A stretch of DNA of 64,000 nucleotides from JACADW01 sp963747985. Lineage in GTDB: Bacteria; Acidobacteriota; UBA6911. Location: NCBI GenBank assembly GCA_963747985.1, contig CAVVHG010000004.1, positions 186,001 to 250,000 on the forward strand, in the 5' to 3' direction. The notes under the pieces were generated by a model. It saw only the letters and a program-made list of their open reading frames with translations, had not been told where the DNA came from and did no database searches. Each line of letters starts with the position of its first letter. The stretch's first letter is position 1. This document shows, piece by piece, positions 36,528 to 45,759 of this stretch. The translations under genes were made by a program, and so were the position numbers.

Positions 36528-38717
36528 TTAGAGCAGCAGGAGGCATACGAGCGAGACCGGCACCATCAGCAGCGCGGCAATATCAAGACCGCCGTAGGGT
36601 ACGAGCAGGAGGCTTGCCGCAAGAGAGCCCAGGCAACCGCCCGCCAGGTCTGCAGCATACAGGGGGCCGATGACCCTCTTTTGATCCGAGGCGTCGCACG
36701 CGCCTGCATACGCAAACACACCGGAAACCAGCATGCCGGCTGCCGCCTGGAGAAGAGCCGACTCTGCCAGGCTCGCCGCCCCCTCCGTTCGGATGCGCCA
36801 CCCGATCCACCCGCTCAGAAGAACCGCACCCAGGATCAGCGCACTGCCGGCCAGGCGTGATGCCTTCGGCCCGCGGTCCATTGATCTCATCCAGCGCTCC
36901 ACGATCACCGCGCCTAATGCCAAACCCGCCATGAAGCTCATCAGCAGCAGCCCGATATCCTGGTACAGCACACCCATCTTGACCTGAAAATGGAGCAGGA
37001 GAACCGTTTCCAGGATCATCCCGACAAATCCCACGGCGGCCATGAGTGTGACGCGGCGCAGCCTGGCATGTCTGCGCGCCAGGACCAGCAGCGTTGTCGC
37101 CCCCGAGGCTCCAAAGCACCAGAACAGGACGGCGGTTGCTCCCCGGGGGATCAGCTCCGCGGCATCCAGCGTGGCGAGGCGAGGGAAGAACTTGGAAAGC
37201 CAGATGAGGACGGCGTACCGATAGCAGACAGGCTTGATATCCGAATTGGCGGGGGCCGTGCCCGCGGCGAGAGTCTGCGCGATCTGTTCGAACCGATCGT
37301 TCAGGAAGAGGTACCTGATGTAGGGAACCGACACCATCCTTGCCTTTATCCGCCGTTCAACGAATCTGCCCGCGAGTGTGTCAGGATCCCGGGCCAACGG
37401 CTGACTGGCCGCGACTACAACGTTCGTTGCCCCTGGCAGCACCAGGACCGAGGGGAACGCTGCTTCCAGTGCACGATAGATGCTCACCATCTGCTGTGTA
37501 AGCTGCGGGGTCCAGAAGTTCTCGGACGACCGGATGCGGAACGCAAAGACGCCCCCCGGTGCCAGGCGCCCCGAGCACTGCTGAAAGAATTCCCGTGTGT
37601 AGAAACGGTTCGCCTGGCCGCTGACCGGTTCCGCCATCGCCATGAGAATCAGGTCATATTGGCCACAGCCGAGCAGGTAACTGCGCGGATCCGCCTGAAT
37701 GGTGCGCACGGTGGCGGCCCCGAGTGACTCGCGCACGCCGGGCGGGAGAAGCGGCGGCAGCACGCGGAGCATAGCCGGATTCAACTCGACATAGTCGACG
37801 CTCTCCGGTGAGTGTTTCAGGATTTCCCGCACCGTCCCCTCGACTCCTCCTCCGAGCAGAAGAACGCGGTTGGGGTGCGGGTGCTCGAGGGCCGCCAGGT
37901 GGACGAATTCCTCCGCGGTCGTCCCCTCCGTCTCGAAGGCCAGGGCGTCGTTCTCGAACACGACCACTTGCGCTTCCCGCGCGCTGACCGCGAGCCTGCC
38001 ATAGGGAGTATCGGTCACGTTCACCAGGTCCGGGTGGCTCCATCCCGTGGTGAGGCGGTCCAGGGCGGTGCTGTTCAGAATTGCAGCGATGAGCACTCCG
38101 GCGACAGCACCGGCGACGATGCGATCCCTGCGCGATCCACGGTGTGAACCCGCCGTTAGCCGGCCAGGCATCATGCATGCCCCGGCCGCAGCCAGCCCGC
38201 ACACGAGCGAAGTCGTCAGGTTCTGGATGCCGAGCACGAGGAGCGCCGTAGACACCAGGCCGCCCGCCAGCCCCCCGGCGCTTTCGACCGCGTATGCTTC
38301 AGGCAGGGACCTGCCCTGTTCCAGGAAAAAGCCGGCGGCCCGCCGGAAACCCAGCCCGAGCAGCAGGCCGATCGGGAGCAGCGCTATCGTCAGCGCCAGC
38401 AGCTGCCGGTCAAACGGAAGGTAGGCGCCGGGCACACCGGAGAAGACCGGCCGGATCGCCCTGATGAAGACGACGTCGAGTGGCAGAATGAGGGCAAAGG
38501 TCAACAGGAGAACCTGGACCTGGCCCGGGAAAGGCTCGCGATCCCGCCGGCTGATGAGCGCCCCGGCCGCGGTACAGAGGAGCCACACTCCGATGGCGAG
38601 GGTGTAGATGAGCTCGATGCCGTAGAAAGCGACACTCAGTTCGCGCAGCAGCACGACCTGCCCGAGGATCGAAATGAATCCGATGATCAGGAGCAGTATG
38701 ATTCCGTGCGCCCGCAT
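36528..38717 (-). CDS. Membrane protein with spermidine-synthase-like domain
   Basis: 729 residues. The start chosen is MRAHGIILLLIIGF, 14 bp after the upstream gene's stop. About five to six membrane segments (1-220) precede a SpeE-like Rossmann domain (about 260-480) with VLLLGGGVEGTVREIL and YVELNPAMLRV, followed by about seven more membrane segments. At the aminopropyltransferase active-site position the sequence is YDLILMAMAEPV, lacking the usual catalytic aspartate, so true spermidine synthase activity is doubtful. It is probably co-transcribed with the AmmeMemoRadiSam genes. Confidence 0.78.
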   Translation of the reverse strand: MRAHGIILLLIIGFISILGQVVLLRELSVAFYGIELIYTLAIGVWLLCTAAGALISRRDREPFPGQVQVLLLTFALILPLDVVFIRAIRPVFSGVPGAYLPFDRQLLALTIALLPIGLLLGLGFRRAAGFFLEQGRSLPEAYAVESAGGLAGGLVSTALLVLGIQNLTTSLVCGLAAAGACMMPGRLTAGSHRGSRRDRIVAGAVAGVLIAAILNSTALDRLTTGWSHPDLVNVTDTPYGRLAVSAREAQVVVFENDALAFETEGTTAEEFVHLAALEHPHPNRVLLLGGGVEGTVREILKHSPESVDYVELNPAMLRVLPPLLPPGVRESLGAATVRTIQADPRSYLLGCGQYDLILMAMAEPVSGQANRFYTREFFQQCSGRLAPGGVFAFRIRSSENFWTPQLTQQMVSIYRALEAAFPSVLVLPGATNVVVAASQPLARDPDTLAGRFVERRIKARMVSVPYIRYLFLNDRFEQIAQTLAAGTAPANSDIKPVCYRYAVLIWLSKFFPRLATLDAAELIPRGATAVLFWCFGASGATTLLVLARRHARLRRVTLMAAVGFVGMILETVLLLHFQVKMGVLYQDIGLLLMSFMAGLALGAVIVERWMRSMDRGPKASRLAGSALILGAVLLSGWIGWRIRTEGAASLAESALLQAAAGMLVSGVFAYAGACDASDQKRVIGPLYAADLAGGCLGSLAASLLLVPYGGLDIAALLMVPVSLVCLLLL

Positions 38718-38731
38718 GCCGCTGATCCGCG

Positions 38732-40267
38732 TCAGAACCCGCCCTCGTGGAAGACCTGCGCCTGGAAGACGTAGAGCTGGGCTCCGCTTTTCCACGCGTC
38801 GACAGGGAGGCCGGCCTTGCGGCATAGGTTGTCAAGCAGCTCCGGGGTCTTCCAGCCCTGCTCCGTGGCCACCTGCGGAAGGAATACGGCAGATCTGCCG
38901 GCCTTGGCGAGGACCACACCGTCAGTGCCGATTACGATCTCGTCGGCGCTGGCGATGGGCTTGAACGGGGTCAGGACCGAGACCTCGAACTCCAGGTCAT
39001 TCAGCTCAGAAAGAGTCACCGGAGTAAAACGCGAATCGTTGAACGCCGCCTGCATGGCCATCAGGCCGGTGGTTCGCGCCAACGGCATGTCCTCGGCCAT
39101 GTGGCCGATGCAGCCACGAAGCTCTCCGTGCTTCTTGAGGGTGACGAAAGCACCTTGCCGGTATTCGAGTTGGGGTGGGAAGGCCCGCGGTAGCGGGACG
39201 GTCTCCGTGGTCAGGTAACGGCGCACGGTCTCGCGCGCGAATGACAGGAGCCACTTCTTCTCGGCATCCTGCAGCGGTCTGGCCGCCGCAGGGACCGGAG
39301 GGTAGGCAAACCGTCCCAGGACCTGCTCATTGACCCGGCCGGTCGTGTATACAACAGCACCGTATCCGACAACACGGGACCTATCGCCGACCAGACCGTC
39401 GCCCGAGTTTGCATAGCTCACCACCACCCCCCGGGTCGCCCCCAGTCCCCTGGCGGCGGCAGCCGCTGTCATGATGGGGGCTTCACCACAAGCGCTCGTT
39501 TCGACACCGGCCGTAGCTGCCCGCTCCTGGCTGCGGATCACCGCTTCCAGTTCCTTGGGATCGAGCAGCGCGATCGCGTCCAGGGTCTTACGGTCGACGG
39601 AGACGGCTGTGTTGTATTCCGGGTAATGTGAAAGATCCGAACTGGCGACGATCAGGGCGTCCCGGTTCCTGAGGACCCTGGCGAGCGCTCCACCGAGACG
39701 GGCGCACATCGCAGAGTCGGGAATTCCGACGACAACAGGAACGATCCTGGCGTCCGGAAATAATACCTGCACGAACGGAACCTGCACCTCGACCGAATGC
39801 TCACGCTTCTGGGATTCGAGGTCGGTGGTGCAATCGCTGTCATTTGCCAGGAGCGCCGCCGCCACCTCCTCGTCCACCCGTACGGTCCCCAGGGGGGTCC
39901 GGTAGGCTCCCTTCGCCTGTACCGACACGCGGTCGAAGCCGGCAGTGGTATGGTTTGTCCCCAGAATGACCACGACCTTGTACCGGTGATTGCTGGCCTG
40001 GCGAAAGGCGTCAGCGGTTATCTGGCCGGAGAAGACGTAGCCCGCGTGAGGTACGACTATCGCTGTCGGCTTCTCCGTGGCGGGAGGGACCGCGGACTTC
40101 ATGAATTCCTGGATGGCCGACCTCAGTCGTCCAGGGTCCGACGGGTAGAACTGACCGGCAACGGCCGGCGGACGGACATACTCCTGGGCCCGCTCGCCTG
40201 CGAAACACCCCTGCCCCAGAATGGTGCTCATGATGATACCCGCTTTGAGAAACTCGATGCGTTTCAT
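38732..40267 (-). CDS. amrB-amrA: AmmeMemoRadiSam proteins B and A fused (Memo-AMMECR1)
   Basis: 511 residues. ATG at 40267, weak ribosome-binding site. A hydrophobic signal-like N-terminus with an imperfect lipobox (GQGC) suggests export. The Memo domain (about 30-290) has PPAVAGQFYPSDP, IVVPHAGYVFSG, ILGTNHTT, HSVEVQVPF and SSDLSHYPEY, the conserved His/Asp metal-binding set. The AMMECR1 domain (about 330-505) has GAFVTLKKHGELRGCIG, the family hallmark. These families recur together with a radical-SAM enzyme; their joint function is unresolved. Confidence 0.92.
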   Translation of the reverse strand: MKRIEFLKAGIIMSTILGQGCFAGERAQEYVRPPAVAGQFYPSDPGRLRSAIQEFMKSAVPPATEKPTAIVVPHAGYVFSGQITADAFRQASNHRYKVVVILGTNHTTAGFDRVSVQAKGAYRTPLGTVRVDEEVAAALLANDSDCTTDLESQKREHSVEVQVPFVQVLFPDARIVPVVVGIPDSAMCARLGGALARVLRNRDALIVASSDLSHYPEYNTAVSVDRKTLDAIALLDPKELEAVIRSQERAATAGVETSACGEAPIMTAAAAARGLGATRGVVVSYANSGDGLVGDRSRVVGYGAVVYTTGRVNEQVLGRFAYPPVPAAARPLQDAEKKWLLSFARETVRRYLTTETVPLPRAFPPQLEYRQGAFVTLKKHGELRGCIGHMAEDMPLARTTGLMAMQAAFNDSRFTPVTLSELNDLEFEVSVLTPFKPIASADEIVIGTDGVVLAKAGRSAVFLPQVATEQGWKTPELLDNLCRKAGLPVDAWKSGAQLYVFQAQVFHEGGF

Positions 40268-40533
40268 GATAACCTTTGTCGAACGACGTATCCGGGCGGC
40301 CGCGCACTGCGTCACCCGGTCGTTCTGATGCAAGTGAAGCCTGGTAGCCCGGACAATTCACCAGGCATCCAGGGGAATAATTGTTGGGACGCGGATCAAC
40401 GCTGACACCCGCTGACCAAAGATGAAGATCCGAGCCGCGCGCAGCGCTGGCACCTTCGGTACGGCAAGAGCTCCGCCAGCGTTATTCCGTGTCCAGAAAT
40501 ACTGACTTTCCGATCCTTCATGAATAATTCCCG

Positions 40534-41763
40534 CTAGAGCCAGATACCCGCGATCGCAGCGCCGCAGAACTTGCAGTGCCCGTTCTTGAGGTTGTTCTCC
40601 ACCAGGAAGATGGCGCTTCTCCGGATCACCACCTTGCCACAGCTCGGGCAGTAGGTGTGGTTCCCGGGATGGTCAGGGACGTTGCCCACGAAAGCGTAGT
40701 GCAGACCGCGGGCCATGGCCAGCTCGCGGGCGCGTTCCAGGGTCGAGACCGGTGTCGGCGGCAGGTTGAGAAGCTGATAGTCAGGATGGAAACGTGTGAA
40801 GTGGATCGGAATGTCCGGCCCCAACTCGCCTGCCACCCAGTCAACCAGGCTTCCGAGCATCTTCTCCGAGTCGTTGAGCGTCGGTACGACGAGGTTGACG
40901 ATCTCGAGATGGATACCGCTTGCAGCTATTTGCTTTATGCTCCTGAGCACGGGTCGCAACTCCGCGCTGCAAACCGAGCGATAGAATTCCTCGTCGAACC
41001 CTTTCAGATCGATCTTGATCGCGGCCAGCACCTCACACATTTCCTTGAGGGGTTCCGGGTTCATGAAACCGCAGCTGATCATCACGCAGCGGGTGCCTTG
41101 TTTGCGCGCCGCGCGGGATATGTCCGTCAGGTATTCCGTGAAAACCGTCGGTTCGTTGTAGGTGAAGGCAATGACCGGAACCTTGCGTGAAGCGGCCGCG
41201 CCGGCCACGTCGCCGGGCTGCACAAACCGGCTCCCGTAGTCCTCGGGGCTGGCCTGCGAGATCTCCCAGTTCTGGCAGAACTTGCAGCTCAGAGGGCATC
41301 CCGTAGTGGCGAGGGAGTACGCGGTTGAGCCCGGCAGGAAGTGATAGAACGGCTTCTTCTCGATCGGATCGACGTGCACCGTGACGGGGTGACCGTAGGA
41401 AAGGGTCCGCAACTCGCCGTTGACGTTGATCCGCTGGCGGCATTTTCCACGCTGATCCAAACGGATCGTGCAACCCTGGGCGCACAGTTGACACTTGATC
41501 ATCGGAGGAACGCCTTTGTGAGGCGTCCCCGTCAGGCGCTCCTTCGGGTCATGGCATTTCCGGCAATCGTTGTCGGCTGTGGAAACCCAGTATCGAGCCC
41601 GGGGTGCTGTGCGGATCAGATCCCCAAGCGCGTCCTTCCCGCCGGCGGGCATGCCGGAGGCGGAAATGCATCGGAGGGCAGGGCCTGCGAGCATCCCGCC
41701 GGTGCAACCCGCGACCGGGATGGCCCGCACAATGTCAGACAGCAGTCTACGCCTGGAGATCAT
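40534..41763 (-). CDS. amrS: AmmeMemoRadiSam radical SAM enzyme with exported-type N-terminus
   Basis: 409 residues. The [4Fe-4S]-SAM motif CxxxCxxC is C156, C160, C163 (TTGCPLSCKFCQNW). Preceding it is the family cysteine set MIKCQLCAQGCTI (C91, C94, C98). Unusually, the first 90 residues are an extension with a Tat-like start (SRRRLLSDIVRAIPVAGC) and a CRKCH motif (67-71). The C-terminus has a zinc-ribbon pair (CPSCGK and CKFCGA). It lies 266 bp upstream of amrB-amrA. Start uncertain: a GTG directly before the ATG is possible. Confidence 0.88.
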   Translation of the reverse strand: MISRRRLLSDIVRAIPVAGCTGGMLAGPALRCISASGMPAGGKDALGDLIRTAPRARYWVSTADNDCRKCHDPKERLTGTPHKGVPPMIKCQLCAQGCTIRLDQRGKCRQRINVNGELRTLSYGHPVTVHVDPIEKKPFYHFLPGSTAYSLATTGCPLSCKFCQNWEISQASPEDYGSRFVQPGDVAGAAASRKVPVIAFTYNEPTVFTEYLTDISRAARKQGTRCVMISCGFMNPEPLKEMCEVLAAIKIDLKGFDEEFYRSVCSAELRPVLRSIKQIAASGIHLEIVNLVVPTLNDSEKMLGSLVDWVAGELGPDIPIHFTRFHPDYQLLNLPPTPVSTLERARELAMARGLHYAFVGNVPDHPGNHTYCPSCGKVVIRRSAIFLVENNLKNGHCKFCGAAIAGIWL

Positions 41764-41980
41764 CACAGCTAACCCAGCCAAACGGTAATCCCCTGCCGGC
41801 GCCGCTGTCAATGTGCGGAATTTGCCGCTGTGGTTCAGACGCTGAGAAGAGACACGATGCGCGGCATTTGCCTTGCCGGGATGGTCGAGGTGTCCGAGCG
41901 TCTGAAAATGAAACAGGGCGGAACAACCCGGGGTAAGAAAATCGGGCCGTTCCGCCCCGACTGGTCTGGCGGATATCGGG

Positions 41981-42577
41981 TCAGGCGCTCTTGGACTTCT
42001 TTTGTTCCATAACGGACTTGTAGATGAGATAGGCGCCGGCAAGGATAATTGCCGCCGGCCACCACCTCTCTATCCAGTGCAGCGACATCCCGAACCTGGT
42101 ATGCGCGAACAACAAGGCCCCCAGGAGGATCAGGCCGGCACCGCCGGCCAGCGAACCCTGGCGGGCAGGGAACTGCATACTGTCCGGCAGCGGCATCGGC
42201 CGCAGACCAACCACCGCCTCGTTGTAGAAAGTGGCGCGCCGTGCTGCGTCAACGATGTTGAATAGCCAGAAAAAAGCGAGGAAAAAACCGAGCAGCGGCT
42301 CGAGTGGCTCGATGTTCTGATGCAGTACTGCAATCAGAGAGGCGACTACGAAAATGTTGATGAAGCCCTGCTGGTAATATCCCACGTAGCACTGGCCAAG
42401 CCCGGGTATCGCGGACATGACCGCGGCGAGCGCAACAGACTTCAGCCTGGGATCGGCGTACGTGCCGCCCCGCCGCAGCGGTGCAGCCCGGGGACTGTAC
42501 TCACCGGCGGGTGCTTGAGACGCAGCTGATGGCTGTGATTCTTCGCTTTGGGCGCGCATTTCTTCTTGGATGTTCAT
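41981..42577 (-). CDS. Multi-pass membrane protein of the ECF sigma operon
   Basis: 198 residues. ATG at 42577 follows GAGGAG. A hydrophilic N-terminal 40 residues (Gln/Ser/Ala-rich) are followed by about four membrane segments; the last two (GGAGLILLGALLFA, WWPAAIILAGAYLIY) resemble the LiaI/LiaF DUF5668 hairpin. The GLGQCYVGYYQQGF stretch is typical of TM2-like small membrane proteins. Lying 57 bp after the anti-sigma gene, it may act in the same envelope-stress response. Confidence 0.7.
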   Translation of the reverse strand: MNIQEEMRAQSEESQPSAASQAPAGEYSPRAAPLRRGGTYADPRLKSVALAAVMSAIPGLGQCYVGYYQQGFINIFVVASLIAVLHQNIEPLEPLLGFFLAFFWLFNIVDAARRATFYNEAVVGLRPMPLPDSMQFPARQGSLAGGAGLILLGALLFAHTRFGMSLHWIERWWPAAIILAGAYLIYKSVMEQKKSKSA

Positions 42578-42633
42578 TCTGTTCTCCTCGTCAGGTTTCA
42601 GGGTCCGTGCTCCCAACAGCGAAAACGCACGCC

Positions 42634-43527
42634 TCACGAAAAAGTTCGGTTGAACCCCAGACTCTTCCAGAAATCCCGGACTGCTTGCAGCATTCCGGCG
42701 CCCCAGTCCCTGATGCGCGCAGAGTCGAGCTCGCCCAGGGCCGCCACCCATCGGTTTCCCTTCTGCCACAGGTGGGCAGCCGAGTCTCCGGCCCGAAGGG
42801 GATTCGTGGGGACCTTCTGAGACAGGCGCCCTGCGGCTTCTGCGGCGCCTTTGGCCGCAGCGGCAGACAATCCTGTGAGCTCCTCGGTCGCTGCGCTCCA
42901 GGCTTGTCGGGTTCTACCGCGCACCTCGTCGAGCGGCGCTGAAACGGCCGTGGTGACAAATGTGGGGCTTCCGATGGCGAGCGCAAACACGAGCGCCCCG
43001 GCGTATGCCGCCTCCCAGGCGAATCTCGGGCGCCTGACAACGGACCTCCACCAGCCGGCGAGCAGGTCCCGTCTCCGTGGCTGGGAGAACTCCCCGCGGC
43101 CGGTTGCAGCCAGCACCTGACGCGTGAAAGATGCGCCGGGATCCAGTTCCGCCATACCGGGCAGAACAGCACTCAATTCCCTGATGGTGCTGGCAAGTTC
43201 GGAGCAGACGCGGCAATTATCGATATGGATCGCCAGGACCTGCGCGTCGTCACGGTGCAGCGTGCCGTCGACAAAATCGCAGATCTGCTCCCGGACACGC
43301 CCGCAACCGGGTCCGCTGGTCTTGCGGAGGATTTCGCGCACGAGTGACTGGCCGGAGCCGGCGGGCGAGATGTCCCTTTCCCCGGCTGCAACTTCAAGCA
43401 GCAGCCGGCAGCGCCGGCATTCAGCCAGATGGTCGACGGCAGCCTGCAGGGCTTCACGCGGCAGTGAATTCGCCAGTATATCGCCGAGCCGGTCCTCAAA
43501 ATCGCTGCATGTTGTCTTCATGGTCAT
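42634..43527 (-). CDS. Anti-sigma factor with two zinc-finger (zf-HC2) motifs
   Basis: 297 residues. The start overlaps the sigma-factor stop as ATGA. Two Hx3CxxC motifs: H33, C37, C40 (HLAECRRC) and H101, C105, C108 (HIDNCRVC). The duplication is unusual, since most family members carry one. A membrane segment lies near 175-195 (FAWEAAYAGALVFALAIG), and the C-terminal 100 residues, helical and alanine-rich, would be periplasmic. It presumably holds the adjacent ECF sigma factor inactive at the membrane. Confidence 0.85.
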   Translation of the reverse strand: MTMKTTCSDFEDRLGDILANSLPREALQAAVDHLAECRRCRLLLEVAAGERDISPAGSGQSLVREILRKTSGPGCGRVREQICDFVDGTLHRDDAQVLAIHIDNCRVCSELASTIRELSAVLPGMAELDPGASFTRQVLAATGRGEFSQPRRRDLLAGWWRSVVRRPRFAWEAAYAGALVFALAIGSPTFVTTAVSAPLDEVRGRTRQAWSAATEELTGLSAAAAKGAAEAAGRLSQKVPTNPLRAGDSAAHLWQKGNRWVAALGELDSARIRDWGAGMLQAVRDFWKSLGFNRTFS

Positions 43528-44099
43528 TTCAGTGGGGCCGGTTCGCCCGTGTTCGCGGCCAGCGCCCTCACCCGGTCCGCAAGCTCAATACGCGCCCGGT
43601 TGATCCTCGATTTCACGGTCCCCAGAGGGATCTTCAGCATCGATGCGATCTCTTCCAGCGGAAGCCCCAGGATCTCCCGCAGGAGGATCGCTTCGCGATT
43701 CAGGGCGGTGAGCTTCCGGAACGCAAGGTGGATTACCTGCTTTCGGGCATCCGCCATCCGGTGCTCCTCGGGATTCAGCCCCGGTGCCTTCAAATGGACC
43801 ATCTCTTCCACAGTGACGTTCGACTGGGCCGGGCGTACCTTCTTCCTGCGCAAGTGATCGATGCAGGCGTTCCTGGAAATGCGGATCATCCATGGCAGGA
43901 ACATGCCCTCATCCCGGCACAAATCGAGATGCCGGTAAATCCTGATGAAAATCTCCTGGGCCAGGTCGCGCGCATCTTCGGCATTGCCGGTGTAGTGAAA
44001 AGCGATGCCAAATACGCGTGCCTGGAATTGACGGACGAGCGCCTCCCAGGCGAGTTCATCGCCTGCCTTGCAGCGCTCGAGGAGCATCGCCAGGTCCAT
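43524..44099 (-). CDS. ECF-type RNA polymerase sigma factor
   Basis: 191 residues, ATG preceded by GGGAGCGAG. Region 2 runs about 15-85 (DARDLAQEIFIRIYRHL, FLPWMIRISRNACIDHLRRKK), region 4 about 125-180 (LNREAILLREILGLPLEEIASML, GTVKSRINRAR). It directs RNA polymerase to stress promoters and is controlled by the overlapping anti-sigma gene. A 38-codon ORF with a strong ribosome-binding site precedes it by 65 bp. Confidence 0.93.
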   Translation of the reverse strand: MDLAMLLERCKAGDELAWEALVRQFQARVFGIAFHYTGNAEDARDLAQEIFIRIYRHLDLCRDEGMFLPWMIRISRNACIDHLRRKKVRPAQSNVTVEEMVHLKAPGLNPEEHRMADARKQVIHLAFRKLTALNREAILLREILGLPLEEIASMLKIPLGTVKSRINRARIELADRVRALAANTGEPAPLK

Positions 44100-44164
44100 T
44101 CTCGCTCCCGGTGCCCGGATCGAAGGAGACCCTCACCTCCGAATCCGCCTGATCCGGACCCTCG

Positions 44165-44281
44165 TCAACCCAGGTAAACGCAAGAGACGGCCGGAAGGTT
44201 CGGTCTCCTGATGTCGGGATCGGCATCGGGATCGCCATCGGTTCGCCTGGTATCGAGAATCATATCGTGGCGCTCCGCCAT
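44165..44281 (-). CDS. Candidate 38-residue leader ORF of the sigma-factor operon
   Basis: ATG (44279-44281) is preceded by GAGGAGG at good spacing and the frame ends at TGA 44165-44167. The peptide starts MAERHDMILDTRRTDGDPDA and includes an Asp-Pro-rich run encoded by a GATCCC/GATGCC repeat, so it could be a chance reading of low-complexity DNA. Not recognised. If translated, it would couple to or regulate the sigma gene downstream. Confidence 0.35.
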   Translation of the reverse strand: MAERHDMILDTRRTDGDPDADPDIRRPNLPAVSCVYLG

Positions 44282-44319
44282 GGATTCCTCCTCGTGACAA
44301 GAGAAAATGCGGTCATCGT

Positions 44320-44347
44320 AGTATTTGGTCTTTCTCCAAAAGTCTAA
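44320..44347 (-). promoter_or_regulatory. Possible promoter of the sigma-factor operon
   Basis: Minus-strand TTAGAC (44342-44347), 16-base spacer, AATACT (44320-44325), about 35-40 bases before the 38-codon ORF. A modest match. Confidence 0.3.
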
Positions 44348-44372
44348 CGCCTGAGGACTCGTTTGCGGGGGA

Positions 44373-45434
44373 TCACTGCTGCAGATCCGGGGTCTCGACT
44401 CCCGACTCGCGGGCCAGCGCCTTCAGGCGCTCCCATGTAACGCCATCGACCGGGATGCCGTTTGCCCGGCGGCCTTCCTCTGACCGCCACTCGGGATCTC
44501 CGGCCACCAGCACTTCATCATATCCGGGCGCGGGTTGCGCGGACTTTATAGTCCTGATCAGCCGCTCCATGCGCGACTGAAACTCCTGCAGCGGGACAAA
44601 GCGTGCGACGTCGATTGCCAGGAACAACTGGCTGGTGTTCATTGGCCGGTCCAGGTTATGCAGGCCGCCCACTTCGGTGCTCATCGCACCACCGCTCAGC
44701 ACGGCGCAAAGTACCTCGATCATCAGGCCCAACCCGCTCCCCTTATAGCCGCCGAGGGGCATGAGCAGTCCCCGGAGCGCTACCTGTGTGTCGGTCGTCG
44801 GCACCCCTTTGGAATCCGTTGCCCACCCCGCAGGTATGTGAGGTTCCCCGTTTGCGGCTGCCTTGACGATCTTGTTCAGGGCCACCGTCGTGGTCGCCAT
44901 GTCCAGCAGCCAGCCTCCCGCGCCTGTGCTGGGCAAGGAAACGCAGAGCGGGTTCGTTCCGATCCTGCCCTCGCGGCCCTGCCAGGGGGGGACGGAGGGC
45001 GAGGCGTTGCACATCACAATTCCTGCCATGCCCTCAGCGGAGATGCGCTGTGCCCAGAACGCCGCAGCGCCGAAGTGGTTCGAATTGCGCGCGACGACCA
45101 GCCCCGTCCCGTGACCGCGCGCCAGCCGCACGGCGTGCCCGCAGCAGGCCTCTGACACGCATTGTCCGAGCCCGTGTTCGCCGTCGTAGAGCAAGCAACC
45201 GCCCGATTCCGAGATGATGCTACCATCGGTGCCGGGATCGATGTTTCGCTTTCTGATCTGGCTTATATAGTGGGGGAGAAGGTGGACTCCATGCGAGTCG
45301 ACACCCCTGAGACTGGCCGAGACCAGCGAATCGGACACGAGCCCCGCGCGGGTCGGCGACAGTCCTGCGGCCTGAAGAATGCTCCTTGCGAGCCGGTTCA
45401 ACGATGCGTGGTCGATAATCACCGGTGAATTCAT
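44373..45434 (-). CDS. Malate/L-lactate dehydrogenase (Ldh-type) family oxidoreductase
   Basis: 353 residues, usual length. Family motifs: LRGVDSHGVHLLPHY with catalytic H48, GTGLVVARNSNHFGAAAFW, GTNPLCVSLPS, LDMATTTVALNKI and LPLGGYKGSGLGLMIEVL. These NAD(P)H-dependent enzymes reduce 2-oxoacids such as pyruvate, oxaloacetate, ureidoglycolate or diketogulonate; the substrate cannot be told from sequence alone. Cytoplasmic, single gene, divergent from nfu. Confidence 0.88.
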   Translation of the reverse strand: MNSPVIIDHASLNRLARSILQAAGLSPTRAGLVSDSLVSASLRGVDSHGVHLLPHYISQIRKRNIDPGTDGSIISESGGCLLYDGEHGLGQCVSEACCGHAVRLARGHGTGLVVARNSNHFGAAAFWAQRISAEGMAGIVMCNASPSVPPWQGREGRIGTNPLCVSLPSTGAGGWLLDMATTTVALNKIVKAAANGEPHIPAGWATDSKGVPTTDTQVALRGLLMPLGGYKGSGLGLMIEVLCAVLSGGAMSTEVGGLHNLDRPMNTSQLFLAIDVARFVPLQEFQSRMERLIRTIKSAQPAPGYDEVLVAGDPEWRSEEGRRANGIPVDGVTWERLKALARESGVETPDLQQ

Positions 45435-45759
45435 GACCAGGCAGATTACACCAGCCGGCCGTGTGCGATGCAGCTATTTTCCGGGCCACATTACCTGACT
45501 CATTAGTCGCAGATACTGCCCCCGCCATTGGTGGCAGCCCGGCGGGAGGGAACGCGCGCACTCCGAACCGCGGAACAATGCCGGACTGAACCTGTTCTGT
45601 ATGTGACGGCGGCGCGGATCCACACCGCCCTGGATGTGCGATCGGGTTTCAGCCGGCTCTTGCCGGAAGGTTACGGTTGCAGCGCCGCTCTAATTGACAA
45701 TCGCCGGACCGTCAGATACCTTCCTCCCTGGCGCACGCGCCCCAGCAAAGGAGAGAGCC
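45435..45759. other. 325-bp intergenic region between divergent genes
   Basis: It holds the promoters of the Ldh-type gene and the nfu-type gene. No hairpin, repeat or clear promoter hexamers could be identified. Confidence 0.4.
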
